Shown: positions 11,699 through 24,500 of the stretch, piece by piece
Layout of the letters: the number at the start of each line of letters is the position of its first letter
How positions within the stretch are numbered: position 1 is the first letter of the stretch
Assembly (NCBI RefSeq): GCF_003073045.1
Contig: NC_037600.1
Coordinates: forward strand, 14,958,352-15,022,351
Source: Pomacea canaliculata
Taxonomy: Eukaryota > Mollusca > Gastropoda > Architaenioglossa > Ampullariidae
Reading direction: 5' to 3'
DNA length: 64,000 bases
Made by a program: the position numbers and the translations under genes
The notes under the pieces: generated by a model
Database searches by the model: none
What the model saw: the letters and a program-made list of their open reading frames with translations, nothing else
Told to the model about the DNA's origin: nothing

Positions 11699-11704
11699 AA
11701 TAAA
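11699..11704 (+). terminator. Polyadenylation signal of the zinc finger-GIMAP gene
   Basis: AATAAA lies about 260 bases after the stop codon and is followed by a short TA repeat. It is the first good hexamer in the 3' flank. Confidence 0.5.
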
Positions 11705-11719
11705 GTATATATATATAGA

Positions 11720-13592
11720 AGGAATACAGTCTTTACATCTTGGTTATTATTTTTGTCCTTTACCTCCTCTGTGTAGCTTTGTCTTAAAAAATAAAATTAT
11801 CTCCGTTTCTCTTTCGGAAGATGAAATGCACACACACACACATAAGTTTTGAAAGTACCATGTGGCTGTGTGCCGTAAGTACATTAGCAGGAAATTCCAA
11901 GCTGTGGGTCCAAATACTGTAAGAGATCTCTTGCCAAAGGTAAACAAATGGCACATACTATTAAGAGGTACTACACTACTACTAATAATAATGATAGTAG
12001 GTTTAGTATCCACGATTTAGTAGCCTAACCGGCGGCATGTACATTATCCCCTATCCCTCTGCCTTCTCCACCTTCCAACCCCCGTCCCCAAAAAAAAAAA
12101 ATACATAAGCAAGTACCAACGCAAAGGTAAATAAGGATTTCTTCAACCTAATGCTTACCGCGTTTATACCCGGTCTGTGACATTTAATGGGAATAAGCTG
12201 AGATCCAAACTCACAGTCGCCTGTCATGATGACAAGTTCTTCATCAATGGGACATTGGGAAACTAATTATTCTGCACCGAATCATAAGAGAGCGAATGAA
12301 GGTGATGTTCAGCTCTTCTTTTGCTGCTTTGGCGACCCCATCGTGGTCCCGAAAGGTCTATCCCGTAGGTTTGATTTTTGGAAAATGTGTAAAATCATAT
12401 CAATAGTTTGGGGAAAGTAAGTTGAAGGCTCCATTATATTGTCACGAATGTCACATTCATTCTCTTTTGTTTCATTTTTGTCCTTTCCCACCTTCTATGT
12501 GTATCTTTCTCCTCCTCTTCTTATTCTTCTTCTTATTATTATCTGTTTATTTCCACGTCTGTATTTGTCTTTTGGAGGATAAAGTGAAGGAAATTTCATT
12601 GTTATCAAGGTTCAAGATAGAAAAGTAACACGTCCATACAAAACAATCGGAACTAACACTTTTTGGATTTTCTCGCGTGCATTCATCCGCGGTTTAAACA
12701 CTTCAGGTAGACAGGGCATACAGTTTCTCATGCAAGTACTGGTACTGCCAATGAACGACAAATACACGCTGAGAGATGCGCTGGTAGGCTTGAATGAGAA
12801 GGCGGTGGTCTCCATGAAGGTCTGTGGTCGAGTCTAATGGCGGGAGCGTGTGACGTCACTAATAGAGCAAAGAATGACGTCAAAATTGCGCCTGTTGTAT
12901 CAAATCTATTCTTATCTCCGCTTAACTGATTAAACTCAGAGGTAACACGAATGGTCGCGTAAGTATTGCCTGATTTTTGTGAAACTGGCGTCCGATTTGG
13001 TTAGATGTTCAAATGTCTGGGTGCTGTTTACAAGACCCTAGTTCAATGAGTCTGCTGTGACTGTGCTGGTCTTTACACTCTTGCAGTCGGCACAGTGATA
13101 ATAAAAGCAAAACCACTGGACGATTGTAACGGCAGCCATGCAGAAAATCCTGAAAGATATTTTAAACTTGCAATAACATTGACCAAAAAAAGGGGGGAAA
13201 AAAGAATTTATAAAATATAATCGTACCTGCCTGTAACGTAGGGTTTTTCTGGGTAAACCATGTATTTTATTGACTGCGCTGTTTTTGTGTTTGGTAGCAA
13301 TTTATTCATTTCTTATGCCAGTTGCAACATAGGTACTTCATACTTAAACTGTTTGAATAGGCTAGTTTCTGTTAGGGGCAAAAAAGAGAAAAAGAATTCT
13401 AGAATGATCACTCTCTCGTTGTGAATTCAAAGCATCTTTCTTATAAAAAAAAATAAAAGATAGTAATTACGCATGTCAAACATTTCCTAAAGTGTGCAAA
13501 TGTGTTTCTTGTGGTTGATTTCAGAAAGCGGCGTAAACCTCTGTTGCTATTCGGGATTCCTAAGCGGGTCTTTTAACGACAAACTTTCTCAG
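11720..13592. other. Region between the GIMAP pair and the membrane-protein exons
   Basis: This holds a (CA)n tract near 11828 and SINE-like fragments near 10660-10720 and 12195-12240; both contain GAGATCCAAACTCAC, as in the reverse of a tRNA-type B-box region. It may also hold upstream exons of the membrane-protein gene: the stretch 12730-12820 is open and reads MNDKYTLRDALVGLNEKA, but its donor is weak, so I did not join it. Confidence 0.35.
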
Positions 13593-15543
13593 ACATACGT
13601 TTGGAACCGGGGGCCACGAGAGAAATAGTTCTGCAATTAAGATCTTGTTTTGACTGCTGGTACCACCCTGAGTATCGCCCTCTTCTGGCGAGAAGAGAAA
13701 TGGCAAGCGAAACAAAAAATATTACAGTGCTATTGCAAAGTGTACCATGTTCAGGTAATGAAATACACACACACACACTGTATATGAAAGACAGACGTAA
13801 AAAGCATTACTTGCGTACTCTTTTTGTAAACATCTACTTCTCATGAAGGTAGGGGAGAAGGGTCCTTTATCATGACAAGTTTCTGTATATCTTATTAAAG
13901 AGTTTACCACAGGAGACCAGCCTCAGGAGATTGAACTCGCCACGCAAATGGCGTATGTAGGGATTGGAACCATCATCTCCGTGGGTTTTGTCTTCTTCCT
14001 CATCATCGTCTCGGCTTCTCTTCTTAAAAAGAGATACATGATGGCAGAACGTATGTGTTTATTTTCATGCACATTTATGAAACGTCAAATACTCCAGTTT
14101 CGTTCTTTATCAAAGGTTCTTATAGCCACATTGCAACGGGACGAAAAAAATAAGAGAAGTAGGAGTTTTATCTGTTCTTAGTTTTCTTCCCCGTGAAGTA
14201 AAAATGGTAATCTATTCTTGAACACACTCACACAAGTAGGGTGAGTGGGTGGTTGAGAGATCTTGTCAACGATATCATGTAACAATTTTCATGTAAATCT
14301 TTGTTCTTGCTCAGCATAAAATGGCAGAGAAGAAAACTTTTCTTAATCTAACAAACTCGTTCTACACTATTTCCCACACCCAACACTTAAGCACACACGT
14401 CACTCGGTTACTCGAAAAAGTACGCATGAAAATTCATCCACACAAGTCCTATGCATACGATTAGAAAACAATTTATTTCATTATATCTTATTTTTTTCTT
14501 CCATAACATGCCCATGCCTGGCTGAAACGCAGAAGGAAAGACTATATTCGGGTGAGCACCCTGTTACATTGTTTTATTGCCATCGTCGTTGTTGCAACGG
14601 TTGTTGTTGTAGTGGTTGTGGTGGTACAGTATTCACCGTGATTGACAGCGGTTTACATCACGGTTTGTTTTTGCTAAGTAAGCTGAGGTGGTTGGGATTT
14701 CTGTATTTCTGCAACATTTTTGATGCTTTTCTCATTTCAGGAAACTGCCTAAAATGTGCTCACGTTTTCTTCGTAAGAAACAGAAATGTAAAGGTTTGTC
14801 TTGAGCAGATTCAACATCAACAACACGCATACCACCCCCACGGCACACACACACCCATCTAATAGACGGTAAGACGGATATTAACAAAATGGATAAAATA
14901 CATTCAATAACACAATTTTGCATAGTATCAACATCGACACCACCATTACGGAAAGACTGGAGTAATAAATATGTGACCTCACGTCATCTGTCTTGCCCTA
15001 TCGATACCTTAGCTTTAACTGTCGGGTGACTGGACAGCCTCATTTCTGTCAAGCACATCAACGGTGGCGCGACACTGAAGTTAAATTATATCTCTCATTA
15101 ACAATGCTGATATATGTGTAGACTATGTCTAAAGAGTAAAATAGTTGGTGATTTTGTGTACAGGACTAAAGGGATCTAATCGACACCTCCCAGAACAACT
15201 CTCCGAGGTCGCCATTACCGGGAAACCGAGCAATCCGACTACTGATACACCCTTTGAGGGTATCTCTCAAGGAAAGCTCGGACATGGTCTACCTGACGCC
15301 GTGACTGACAATAACGAGCTGTGCCATGTCGCAGAAGACCTCACCAAGCCCACCGAGGCACCTCCCATACCTGACTGCACTCCAACATCACAAACCAACA
15401 TGTCAGGGCTGACGCAACTGCGGGATCACATCACGAATGCGCAAGGCGACGTGCAACTGACTATTACGTCAGAGGTCATGGAGTCGACGACCCTTAGATC
15501 CTGCAGCCCCGAAAGGTCAAGCCCTTCTGACCTGATGGCTTAA
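13593..15543 (+). CDS. Unrecognised single-pass membrane protein, 5' end missing
   Basis: Exons 13593-13755, 13913-14050, 14533-14551, 14741-14793 and 15164-15543 join in one frame with phases 1, 1, 2 and 1. The visible outer part is about 54 residues with four Cys (two as CFDC) and an N-glycosylation sequon NIT. The second exon encodes one membrane helix, YVGIGTIISVGFVFFLIIV, followed by LLKKRYM, a basic stop-transfer signal that sets a type I topology. The tail is about 165 residues: a basic Cys-containing stretch, then Ser/Thr/Pro-rich sequence without a domain I know. One exon is only 19 bases long, and phase is kept only if it is used. The N-terminus and signal peptide lie in unassigned upstream exons. 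It could be a cell-surface receptor, which is inference from topology only. Confidence 0.55.
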
Positions 15544-16833
15544 CCTGCAGTGATGTGCAGCAGTAAAGATTGGCTTTTTATAACTTTTCATTTCGTAATC
15601 TGAGCTATTCGTGGAAGCAAAGAATCGCGCATAGTCGAGTATATGCTTCAGACTTCTTTTCGTTTTATTTTACCTGCGTTTTTGCTCTTACTTACTTCAG
15701 AAGTTGTGGCGGCGCAGCTTAGAGCAAACTTATATAACGGGGTTAGATAATTATACGTTGTACTTGCACAAAAAGTCATAATTTTATTTGTCTACCTACG
15801 TTGTTCATACGAATAGCAGGCCCGCTTCAAGAAATCAATTTTTAAGAAAAGACAGTGAACATTATATAGCGTGAACTTGAGCTGCTACTAACAGCAAAAA
15901 AAAAAAAAAAGCCATTCATTACTCATACTTCTAGATCTATATTAAAAAAACTAGCTGACTTTCACCCATGCCATGATGGTCTTGGAACGAACAATAGCAG
16001 TTTAAACGTACCTGCAAATTTTCAACTAAAAAAATTCACTATTAACCAATAAGTTAAAAATGTATATATGCACACAAGAAATTTGAAAACATTGTTTCGG
16101 ATTCTATTTTATTTTCAATCTGATAAGCCAAATAAATATTACGTTCAATAAAAGATCTCAATGGTCCATTGTTACATTTCTCTTTACCATTCCAACTACA
16201 AATGTTTCGTTTAAATATTTTTTTAAACCATAACATTTTTAATAGGTGCTGTTATTAGTTTTGTGGTCTTGTCGTCGCCTTAATGGGGGTTTTATTGGGT
16301 TTTTCCCCCCATTGCACTAAGAGCATTGGTATTGTTTCTAATAAAACAAAAAATTCTGGATCGAATTAAGCAGCGCGAAAAAGGCTACAAAATAAATCTA
16401 ATAACATTGTTACATTTACATAACCAAAAGAACATGGAGATACGGACAGTTCTGAAACAACGTTTTGGTCGGAATACAAGAAAATGAAATAAATTTAGTT
16501 AAAATACGCAGATTATAAATTTATATGTCACTTTTACGATTTTCTCCGAATATTTTTTTTATTTAACGGGCTCAAATAGTCACATCATACAAACATACAC
16601 TTCTTGCTATGCATCGCCACAGGTCACCTGAAAAAAAAAATCGTCCCCAAACACTTTTACAATGTTGAATCAAGACATTTATTAGACACTTATTCAGATT
16701 TTTTTAATGCCTTAATTAAAATTCATTCTTTCCAGAAAAAAAATTGATCTCCCTTTATGATTAAACACTTGCAGCGATAAGTGAAGGGACTGCGTGACAT
16801 AATCAAAAGGAGAAACAGCTTCTGGGGTTATAG
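15544..16833. other. Intergenic, AT-rich
   Basis: This is the 3' flank of the membrane-protein gene and of the convergent minus-strand gene. It contains homopolymer A and T runs (for example 15895-15911) and no supported exon. No strong polyadenylation hexamer could be assigned to either gene. Confidence 0.4.
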
Positions 16834-18296
16834 TTACATTTCTTTTGTCGGTGAGAAAACCTTGAAGAAGTTGGAATCTTCCCGGCATGCTCTCCACAGC
16901 TGCACGCGCCTGCGCGCTGGATCTTCCGCCGGAAGTGAAAACTGCAGAAACAATGTTTTCTGTAGCACGAAGTAAGGAGAGCGAAGTCCCATTGGCAGTC
17001 GACCTGAGTGTATGCGCACCGTCCGGTAATATCTTGGAGAAATGGAACTGCAAAACACACCCACGCACGCACGTACGTTGCTTAAGTTAAGTTGTTTAAG
17101 TCTCAAAGTCTTATATCATTTTTTAAATCACATTCCAAGAGGCACGGACGATGCAAACAAAGCAAACAGTTAGCTCTAGCCAGCACGTCAAACTGCACCC
17201 TTGTCCCTTCGATCACCGAACTTAATTATTTGCACCTTGCGCATCGGTTTTTAGAGTTTTTAACGCTACGTTTCTGACAAAGTTTGGTCTTACCACTTAC
17301 CATTTGTAAATTCTAACTAAACGAGAGAAAAAAATTATCGAAAGTATTGCAAAGAACCCAGTGCTTAGTGACGTTCCATACAGTAAGTGTGATTGTACGT
17401 GAGTATTTATTTTGTTCGATCTGATACAAGGAAAAAATGGGTATGAATCAAACAAAAATAAAGGTTTGTTTCTGGAAAAAACATCCTGGAGGATAAATAA
17501 TATTTATATATAAATAATATATATTATAATAACTGAGAAGTTGTTGCACGCACCTTGCTTCTTAATTTACCCTTTTTATCTTTGTTAACAGTAAAAAGCG
17601 TTCACAACTTTCTGTCCTCTTAGTGACTGATACGCCACTTATATACGATTATACTTTGTTTTCCTTTCTTAATTTCGCTCATAAAAAACACACATACATA
17701 AACGGATATCAGCTTTCACGAGTCTGGTGAAACAGCAAATATGACAATGGCCCCACTTACTTCACAGCATATGCGTGGTTTTGTGACTTCTTTAGATTCT
17801 TCACCACGCCCTTGTCTTTAAATACAACAAGGTTTCCATAGTCACCTCTCTTGAGGCGCTCTCCTGTCACGTAGGCAATCATTCCATCAATGGTAGAAAG
17901 TTCTTGGACGACGACCGCGTCTGTTTTATCGATGTCGTGAATCACACTTTCTTCCATCTCAGATCTATCTTTCTTGTGACCTAAGAACCCCACAAAGCAA
18001 AGTTCTTCGCAATCATCCCTGCTCCCAGTAATCTTTGTGGCGGTGATGTCGTCTGGAAACAACTCCAGATGGTCCAGAACGTTCTGAAGGCCTCCCGGAA
18101 GGATAATCCTAACGTCTCTTTTGTCGTCAGTTTCCGAGAAAATTCCGTTTTTCACTTCTGAGTCGCAAGCAGAGCGATCTGGAAATTCCTTAGATAACCG
18201 AAAGACTTCCTCGATCAAGATATCCTTCATTTCTTTCAGAAACTGGAAGTCATCTTCAAAATTTGCTTCATCATTGACTACATCCATAATTTCCAT
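16834..18296 (-). CDS. Unrecognised protein of about 249 residues, two exons
   Basis: The first exon (18296 down to 17761) starts at an ATG and ends in a strong donor GTAAGT in phase 2. The second (17047 down to 16834) begins after TTTTGCAG and restores the frame, reading SISPRYYRTVRIHSGRLP and ending at a stop. The protein has an acidic N-terminus, a middle with GLQNVLDHLELFPDD and KKSQNHAYAV, and a basic C-terminal third. There is no signal peptide or membrane helix. I do not recognise the family. A second frame is also open through the last exon (reading SPFDYVTQSLHLSLQVF, stop at 16712), but it does not match the donor phase. The first exon looks firmly coding; the choice of second frame is less sure. 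Confidence 0.6.
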
Positions 18297-18299
18297 TTC

Positions 18300-21200
18300 T
18301 GTGTCTTATGCAGGGACCAAACCTTAGGATCTGAATATCGGTTATAGTTCTCTTCTGTCCGAAATAATGCGACGAGTGAGATTTAATTGGCTTCTGTACG
18401 TGCTGTATAGTAATGTAGTTAGTGCGCGGTGTTTCAATAAAACAGAATGCCACTGAATGGTTTGAAGTTTGGTCAGGTCAGGGCCTGGAAACCTCGATTC
18501 CTCTATTAACCCAGTTGTAAATGTGTGCCTAATTTATCAGGGTATGGTTTCAAAAGGAGAACGTGGGACGTTATCTTTTTTTTTTTTGTGCCCTCGGCGC
18601 AATACCACTGCGTGTTTCGCCGCACTTCGGGTCACCTTAACTCAGAAGTTCTCAAGCTCTGTTAGGGTCAAAGATGTCATCTGAACAAATTTTAACGTCT
18701 ATGTCATTCAAAGATAGCTTGGAAAAAGTACATTCACTCAAAAAGTATCACTGCATCCCTGACCAGAATATAGACGTTCACTGGACATGTTCAACATAGT
18801 GAAAAAGAAATTCCCTTGATATTACAACTGTACCATTACTTCTAAGAATTAGATGAGAACATAGTTTATCGCCATTATTTAATGTTGTAATCACTAAGTC
18901 ACTTTTGAAATTAAGCGTACCGGTGATGTGGGTGAGGACCGTGGAATGGGGATGGAACATTCACTTATGTCGGTCTAGTATGAAAATACTTGGTCTTTAC
19001 ATTTACAATTAGAGTGTCACCGCTCACTTGCCTATACACGTCCATGGGGTCACGGAGACGAGAAGAGAAAAAAACATGTCTAATAGCCCATTTTCTCTCA
19101 TAAAATGATTCCTTAATTAGCATAAAATATTTGTTTGGAACCCTCCTTTTCCATTTCCACCACCTACACACTGCACTTCTAACACTCTTTCCCACTATGC
19201 TAGTCCTTTTTCACACCCTTCCATGCTCGTCGTCTTTTTGCAATATTGCGTTAATCAGCTCTTGTTCTTGTTATTTGGTTCCTTTTTGTGTTTTCTGATT
19301 TGATTTTATTCTTCTTTAGTACTATTGTTTATTCTTTTACAGTTCGTATGTTGTTTTCTGTCCCTCGTATGCTGTCCATGTTTCGTTCTTGTTCTTATGT
19401 GCTATAAGAGCATACTTTTAAGAGTGTGGGTGTGTGCTTTACAAATTTTGCATTTATTATTATTGATAAAATGGGAAAAAAGGGTCTCCGACATCTGCTT
19501 CTTTTGGGAAGGCACACGTGCATGGGTGTAACTCGGAAGTTGACCTACACAATGGTCATGGCAGTGTCGCAAATAGTGCAGCGTGATATAAGTACAGGAC
19601 AGTGAAGCTTGTGAAAGCAGGGCAGAATCGCGGATAGCGACAGCAATCGCATTATTTTGCCTTTTTTTTTTTTTTTTGAGTGGTCTAACGTGTGCAGATG
19701 GAGCAAGTGTCGTGTTTTCTGTGTTCCCGGACTTAAGCAGCAGGCAGAGTTTTTCTCGTCAGTGACACGGACGTGTTTGTTTTTTGGGGGTTTTTTTTCT
19801 GCTCACAGACTTTAGTCGCTGTACATCCAGCTTCATGCAGACGGTTCCTAGATCTTTTGGGGGGAGGGTAAAAAAACTGTAAAGTCAATTGAGTTTACCA
19901 CCCCGCCAGCAACTAAGGCTACATAACGGCACTTTTTACCTTTCCTGCTAAATCACGTACCCTGCTGAGCGAACAAATGGAATCACATGACTGAGCATTG
20001 AAACGGTGACATTAAATGTTTCAAATTTACAAATTACAGAACTGTGGTGCCTTCCTCACGAAGAAAGAAATGTTACAAATTATATGTGGCGTAATGCACA
20101 AGCGTTTTCAACTGAGTCGCTGGTACAGATGCGTAATAATCTGTCATTTCTTTTTATGAGCTAGGTATTGTAATATGCATGCGCACAGCGTGGTTATGTC
20201 GTTTATGCATGGTAACTTTAAGGTTGTTCTCCGTTTGGTTTATATAAAATGCAATTAACTCAAGATCACTCTCCAGTTCCGTGGGAGGCCATGGGTTAAA
20301 ATCTCGGCTTGGGACGTTATCTGTATGTGACACATGTTCGCAAGGCTAGGGGTAGGGGTCCCATCCCCCACCCGGGTTCTTTGGTTACACTCTCCCACCC
20401 CCTTTTCCCCTTGACGAAAGGGGATGGACTATGACACTGACTTTATTCAATGTAGGCCATAGCCCTTAACTGAAGAGAGTGAATATAAAAACAAAGAAAA
20501 CAAGAAAAGCATCTTTATATAGATGTGAATAGCAAATGCATCCATATTGTAATGTAATCAGACTGGTGGTTCATTTAAACTTTTGCAAATATACACCTTT
20601 TGGTGAGGAATACAGGTCTCAAGCTAAATCTATTGTAACCCACATCAGTTCGCATGCAAGTAGACGGTCAGATCCATATAATAATAATATTATAAATAAT
20701 AATAATATAAATATATGCAAAAACATCCATAAAATGACTAGATAGCTCGAGGGGGGAAAGGGGATACCTCTGCTGGCTTGCTTCACATCGGACTTATACC
20801 CTTTCAAGCCCACTCACCCGATTTCGCATGTCCACACGCTCACACACAACTGACAACACAGTTATGAAATCAGTCCAAATGAATACTATTAACTAAAAAA
20901 GCCAAACACGAACTCAAAGTCATATACATATCTTTCAGTGACAAATACTAACAATAAATGTCATCTATTTTTACTATCTATCTATATAGGATTCTGTCGT
21001 TAGACAAAAGTTAGCGGCTCTCTGAAACTACACTTGCACGTCCTCGGGACGTGACCAGTTCAGCTCCCCGCCGAGGAAAATGGCAGTACAACTAGGCTAC
21101 CTCCCCTTGATAAATTGTAGGACAGCGGGTGAGTCGATAGTAGTGCCCCGCTGTCACTGCTGATGGACCGCTCTGGCCACAATCGACGCCTGCCGCTACC

Positions 21201-21560
21201 TCAAATCAGCAGCTCCAAGCAATGAACGACAGCGGCGATGATCCGAATAGCAGCGGCGATGATTCCATAGATATCTCTCACAGAAGAGAAGAAGTTGGCA
21301 ATAAAGAATTCATCTGCCACTGCCTAGCATCGCTTGCTGCCGTCAAGGAACGACAGTGGTGGTGATATAGTTGACTCAAAAATGTCATCAAAAACAAAAT
21401 ATACGTACTCGTACTCTTGAAAAAAAAAGGGTTAGGGTTAAAAAAAAAATTTAGACGATTTTTTGTCACTTGCGCTGCAGATGAACAGCTATTCATATTT
21501 TGTTTCTATTGAATAAGCTATCTTGAAATGGAGCATGAAGAAACCTTCATAACTATGATC
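18300..21560. other. Intergenic, repeat-rich
   Basis: There are no supported exons. Open stretches on the minus strand at 18778-18960 and 18965-19195 have no recognisable domain. The region holds a reversed SINE tail near 19898-19930, a tRNA-SINE-like block at 20262-20480, (TAATA)n-like sequence near 20680-20715, and a GC-richer block at 21010-21270 of unknown origin. Two telomere-like GGGTTA units occur near 21428-21440. Confidence 0.4.
20262..20480 (+). repeat. tRNA-related SINE-like repeat
   Basis: It contains GGGTTAAAATCTCGGCTTGG, close to a degenerate B box and its 3' context in tRNA-derived SINEs. A CCCACCC-rich body follows, then a tail near TAGGCCATAGCCC. No flanking duplication was found. 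Confidence 0.4.
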
Positions 21561-21568
21561 TTACGTTA

Positions 21569-24500
21569 TTAAATTCTAGAAGTCTCTTGAAAGTTTCTTG
21601 CCTTGGCTTGATCATAAACACCATTTTCCCATGTGATTATCATCCCATCTGGTGTGGTGGTTATCATATCTGCATGAAATGATAACTGAAGTTTCTCCTC
21701 TTGCTGAAAGACCACAAATTTGAAATATTTATATTTTAGACAAATATATTTTGATTACTGAATCAGCCTATATAAGACTTAATAATAATAGTAATAAATA
21801 ATAAATAGCACATTTGTATAGCGCCTTTTTCCAGCATCAACCAGACTCAAGGTGCTTACATATAGGCATGCAAGCACATCATATTAATTTATACACATAA
21901 TTAAATAATATAATATTAAATAATACATCATATTAATAGAAGAAGTAGAAAAATGTTATTGCTAGGTGCCATGGCACAGGCATTCCTCTTTCTTTAGTGA
22001 TCCAACCTGATAGGATCCAGCAGGTCCTGTAGGAAGAGGGGGTGCAACTTGCAAAAACTAGGGAACAGATGGACATGGAAGACATGCCATTAACAGCAGA
22101 GCCTAATATGAAACTTGCCGACATGTCACTGCGATGTAGGTAGTGGCTAGGTTCTGTCGTAAAACACAATTGACTGCTGTATGGACTTGAAAACCTCGAC
22201 ACAGATTCACGCCAAACAAATTAATAATTCTATACAACGCCCTGACAGCAGCAGCTGCAGTGCCGGCATCGGCAAAACGATGGCCGTGTCACGGAGAACT
22301 TGAACTCTGAACTCTTGGTAACCACCAACTTTTCTTTGAACACCGCCTTCCTATCATTGTCAGATAATGTCGCCTAAATCTCAATGAAACACAGAGTCTG
22401 GAATCGACGGACGATGTGAACTGTTTGCTGTGGTTGGATAGAAAGAAGCTGGCAACTCCCAGATACTCTGTCACTGCATTGCTCTTTCTCTTGCAGCCCT
22501 GTTTCTAGTCCTTCAAACAGCGACCGAGCTACAAAATGAAAGATGGCAAATGACTGTCGCACATCTCTGTCCAGCCCTTTCTGTTTGGTGCCTTGTGATC
22601 CCGTGGTGCCACACTGCTGATGATGTGTCTTCTCGCAGCTTTTCGCAGACGTTCAACTACTTCTCCTAACAAATCAAACACGACAATGGAAACATGGACG
22701 GAGCAAGATGCAGGATGACACGATACGCATCTCATCACCAGACGACATCAGCACAAGCGCCGAGTTCAAAGATCAAAGATCTAAACTAAAAATGTAGAAA
22801 CCAGAATTATCCATCAATCAAAAGAATGAAAAGCAGCCTAGTTTACAACGTCGGAAAAGTGTCGATGAAGAAGGCTCATAACCCCAAACAAGATGGCAAA
22901 GCGAAGACGTTAGTGGATGAAAGTGTTGACTGGAAGAAATGACGCAGCACAAGCAGCAAAGAACAGCTCAGTCCAAAATAGAGAAGAACGGTGCAACAAA
23001 CATCAGAGGTCAGTAAAATACGCTAAAACTCAACGTAGATCCATGGACAAAACGAAAAGACAGAGAGCTAGTCCCCTCCAGCCAGTTAGGCGAAGGGTCA
23101 TAATAAAATATGGACATAATAAAATTACACGGTGACCTCTTGGTGAAAAAAATGTCAATATTATACATTTGCTCTCAATATTATGCCAAAGGCAAAGCTA
23201 AGTGCATGATGCGACACGAAAAAGGATTCACAGTTCCCACCTGCAGAATCTTGACAAACTCTAAAACTCCTGATAAGAAAAACTCTGCTTGGTCTGTCTT
23301 CAGCAGAATATCAATGTGATCACAAATTTCAGGTGCATATGAGAAGCTGATGACAGTCTCCTTTTTGTTGAGTGTCCATCTTGATACTTCAAACCACGTG
23401 AAATCAAATGTCACCTCTACACAAAGATTTTAAAGAAATAAATTTATTTTACATTATGCTTGAAACCTTTGACAACTGCTTTTTTTTTATAATTTAAGAG
23501 TTTCTTGCTGATCCACCAAGTAAACATGTTTTTTAAACTCTCGAGATCCATAGTCAGCTAAACTGTAATGATCGAGTCAAAGTAATTAAAATGGATACTT
23601 GTAAAAGTTAATGGCAACAAAGTTTTGCAAAACCAGTCCACAAGCAAATGGACATGCCTGCACCCATATGTGCATTCACACACATTTTAAACAAGCATTA
23701 AATGTTTTTCTGTATTTTTGCATTTTCTTGTTTTTTACTTTTTATATTTTTCCATGCTCCCATATTTGACACATTCTAGTACATAATGGTGATTTGTCTA
23801 GAATTAAAATGAGTATTATTTCTTTATACATTCATGTTGCTAAAGAAAAATTGTTTAATTTTTGTACCATGTTAATTTATGAAAAAAAAATATTTCAAGA
23901 AATGTCATTTTGCAGTGAAATACAGATCTAGAGGCAGTCCTATAATCTTCAGGTTGTAGTTTCTGAGAAATTTTGCAAAACAACTTCATAGAAATTAAAA
24001 TTTAAAAGAATAGCAATCATCATGACATAATACCTGTGAGAAACTTCACTCCAAGCTTTGAAACTACCACATCAAACATGCTGTCAGTTGTCAACTGAAA
24101 CAAGAACAATAAATGGTGAAAAATATATACCAAGTACAGTGTGTACAGTGGAAAATGTTAATCAATAATCCACTAAAATAGAAGAAAAAGAGACAATGGA
24201 AGAGAAATCAACACATTTTCAGAAATCAAGATTATGTTATGAAGCCATAGATTTTGAACAAAGAAATGTGAGCCAAGAATAATCAAAATTAAAGAAATGA
24301 CAAAAAGTGAAAACTATTACAGCACTGAGTACCTATACATCCTTTAAAAAAAAAATTTCAGTCACCCATTGGTAATTTTCAATCCAATGCCATATTTTGG
24401 ATTTATCCTTGAGCCATATAAGCACAGCATAGGAAAGTACATGAATTAAAACATGTTTCCCATGAAAGATAAATGAAGTACCATGACAAATGATGTTGAC

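Noticed and set aside
12730-12820. Possible upstream exon of the membrane-protein gene
   Set aside because: Protein-like, but the donor is weak and the best donor does not give the needed phase.
13525-13592. Strong splice acceptor before the first accepted exon of the membrane protein
   Set aside because: All three frames from this acceptor reach a stop before the next donor, so the later acceptor at 13591-13592 was used.
21428-21440. GGGTTAGGGTTA, telomere-like
   Set aside because: Only two units within A-rich DNA; too short to call an interstitial telomere.
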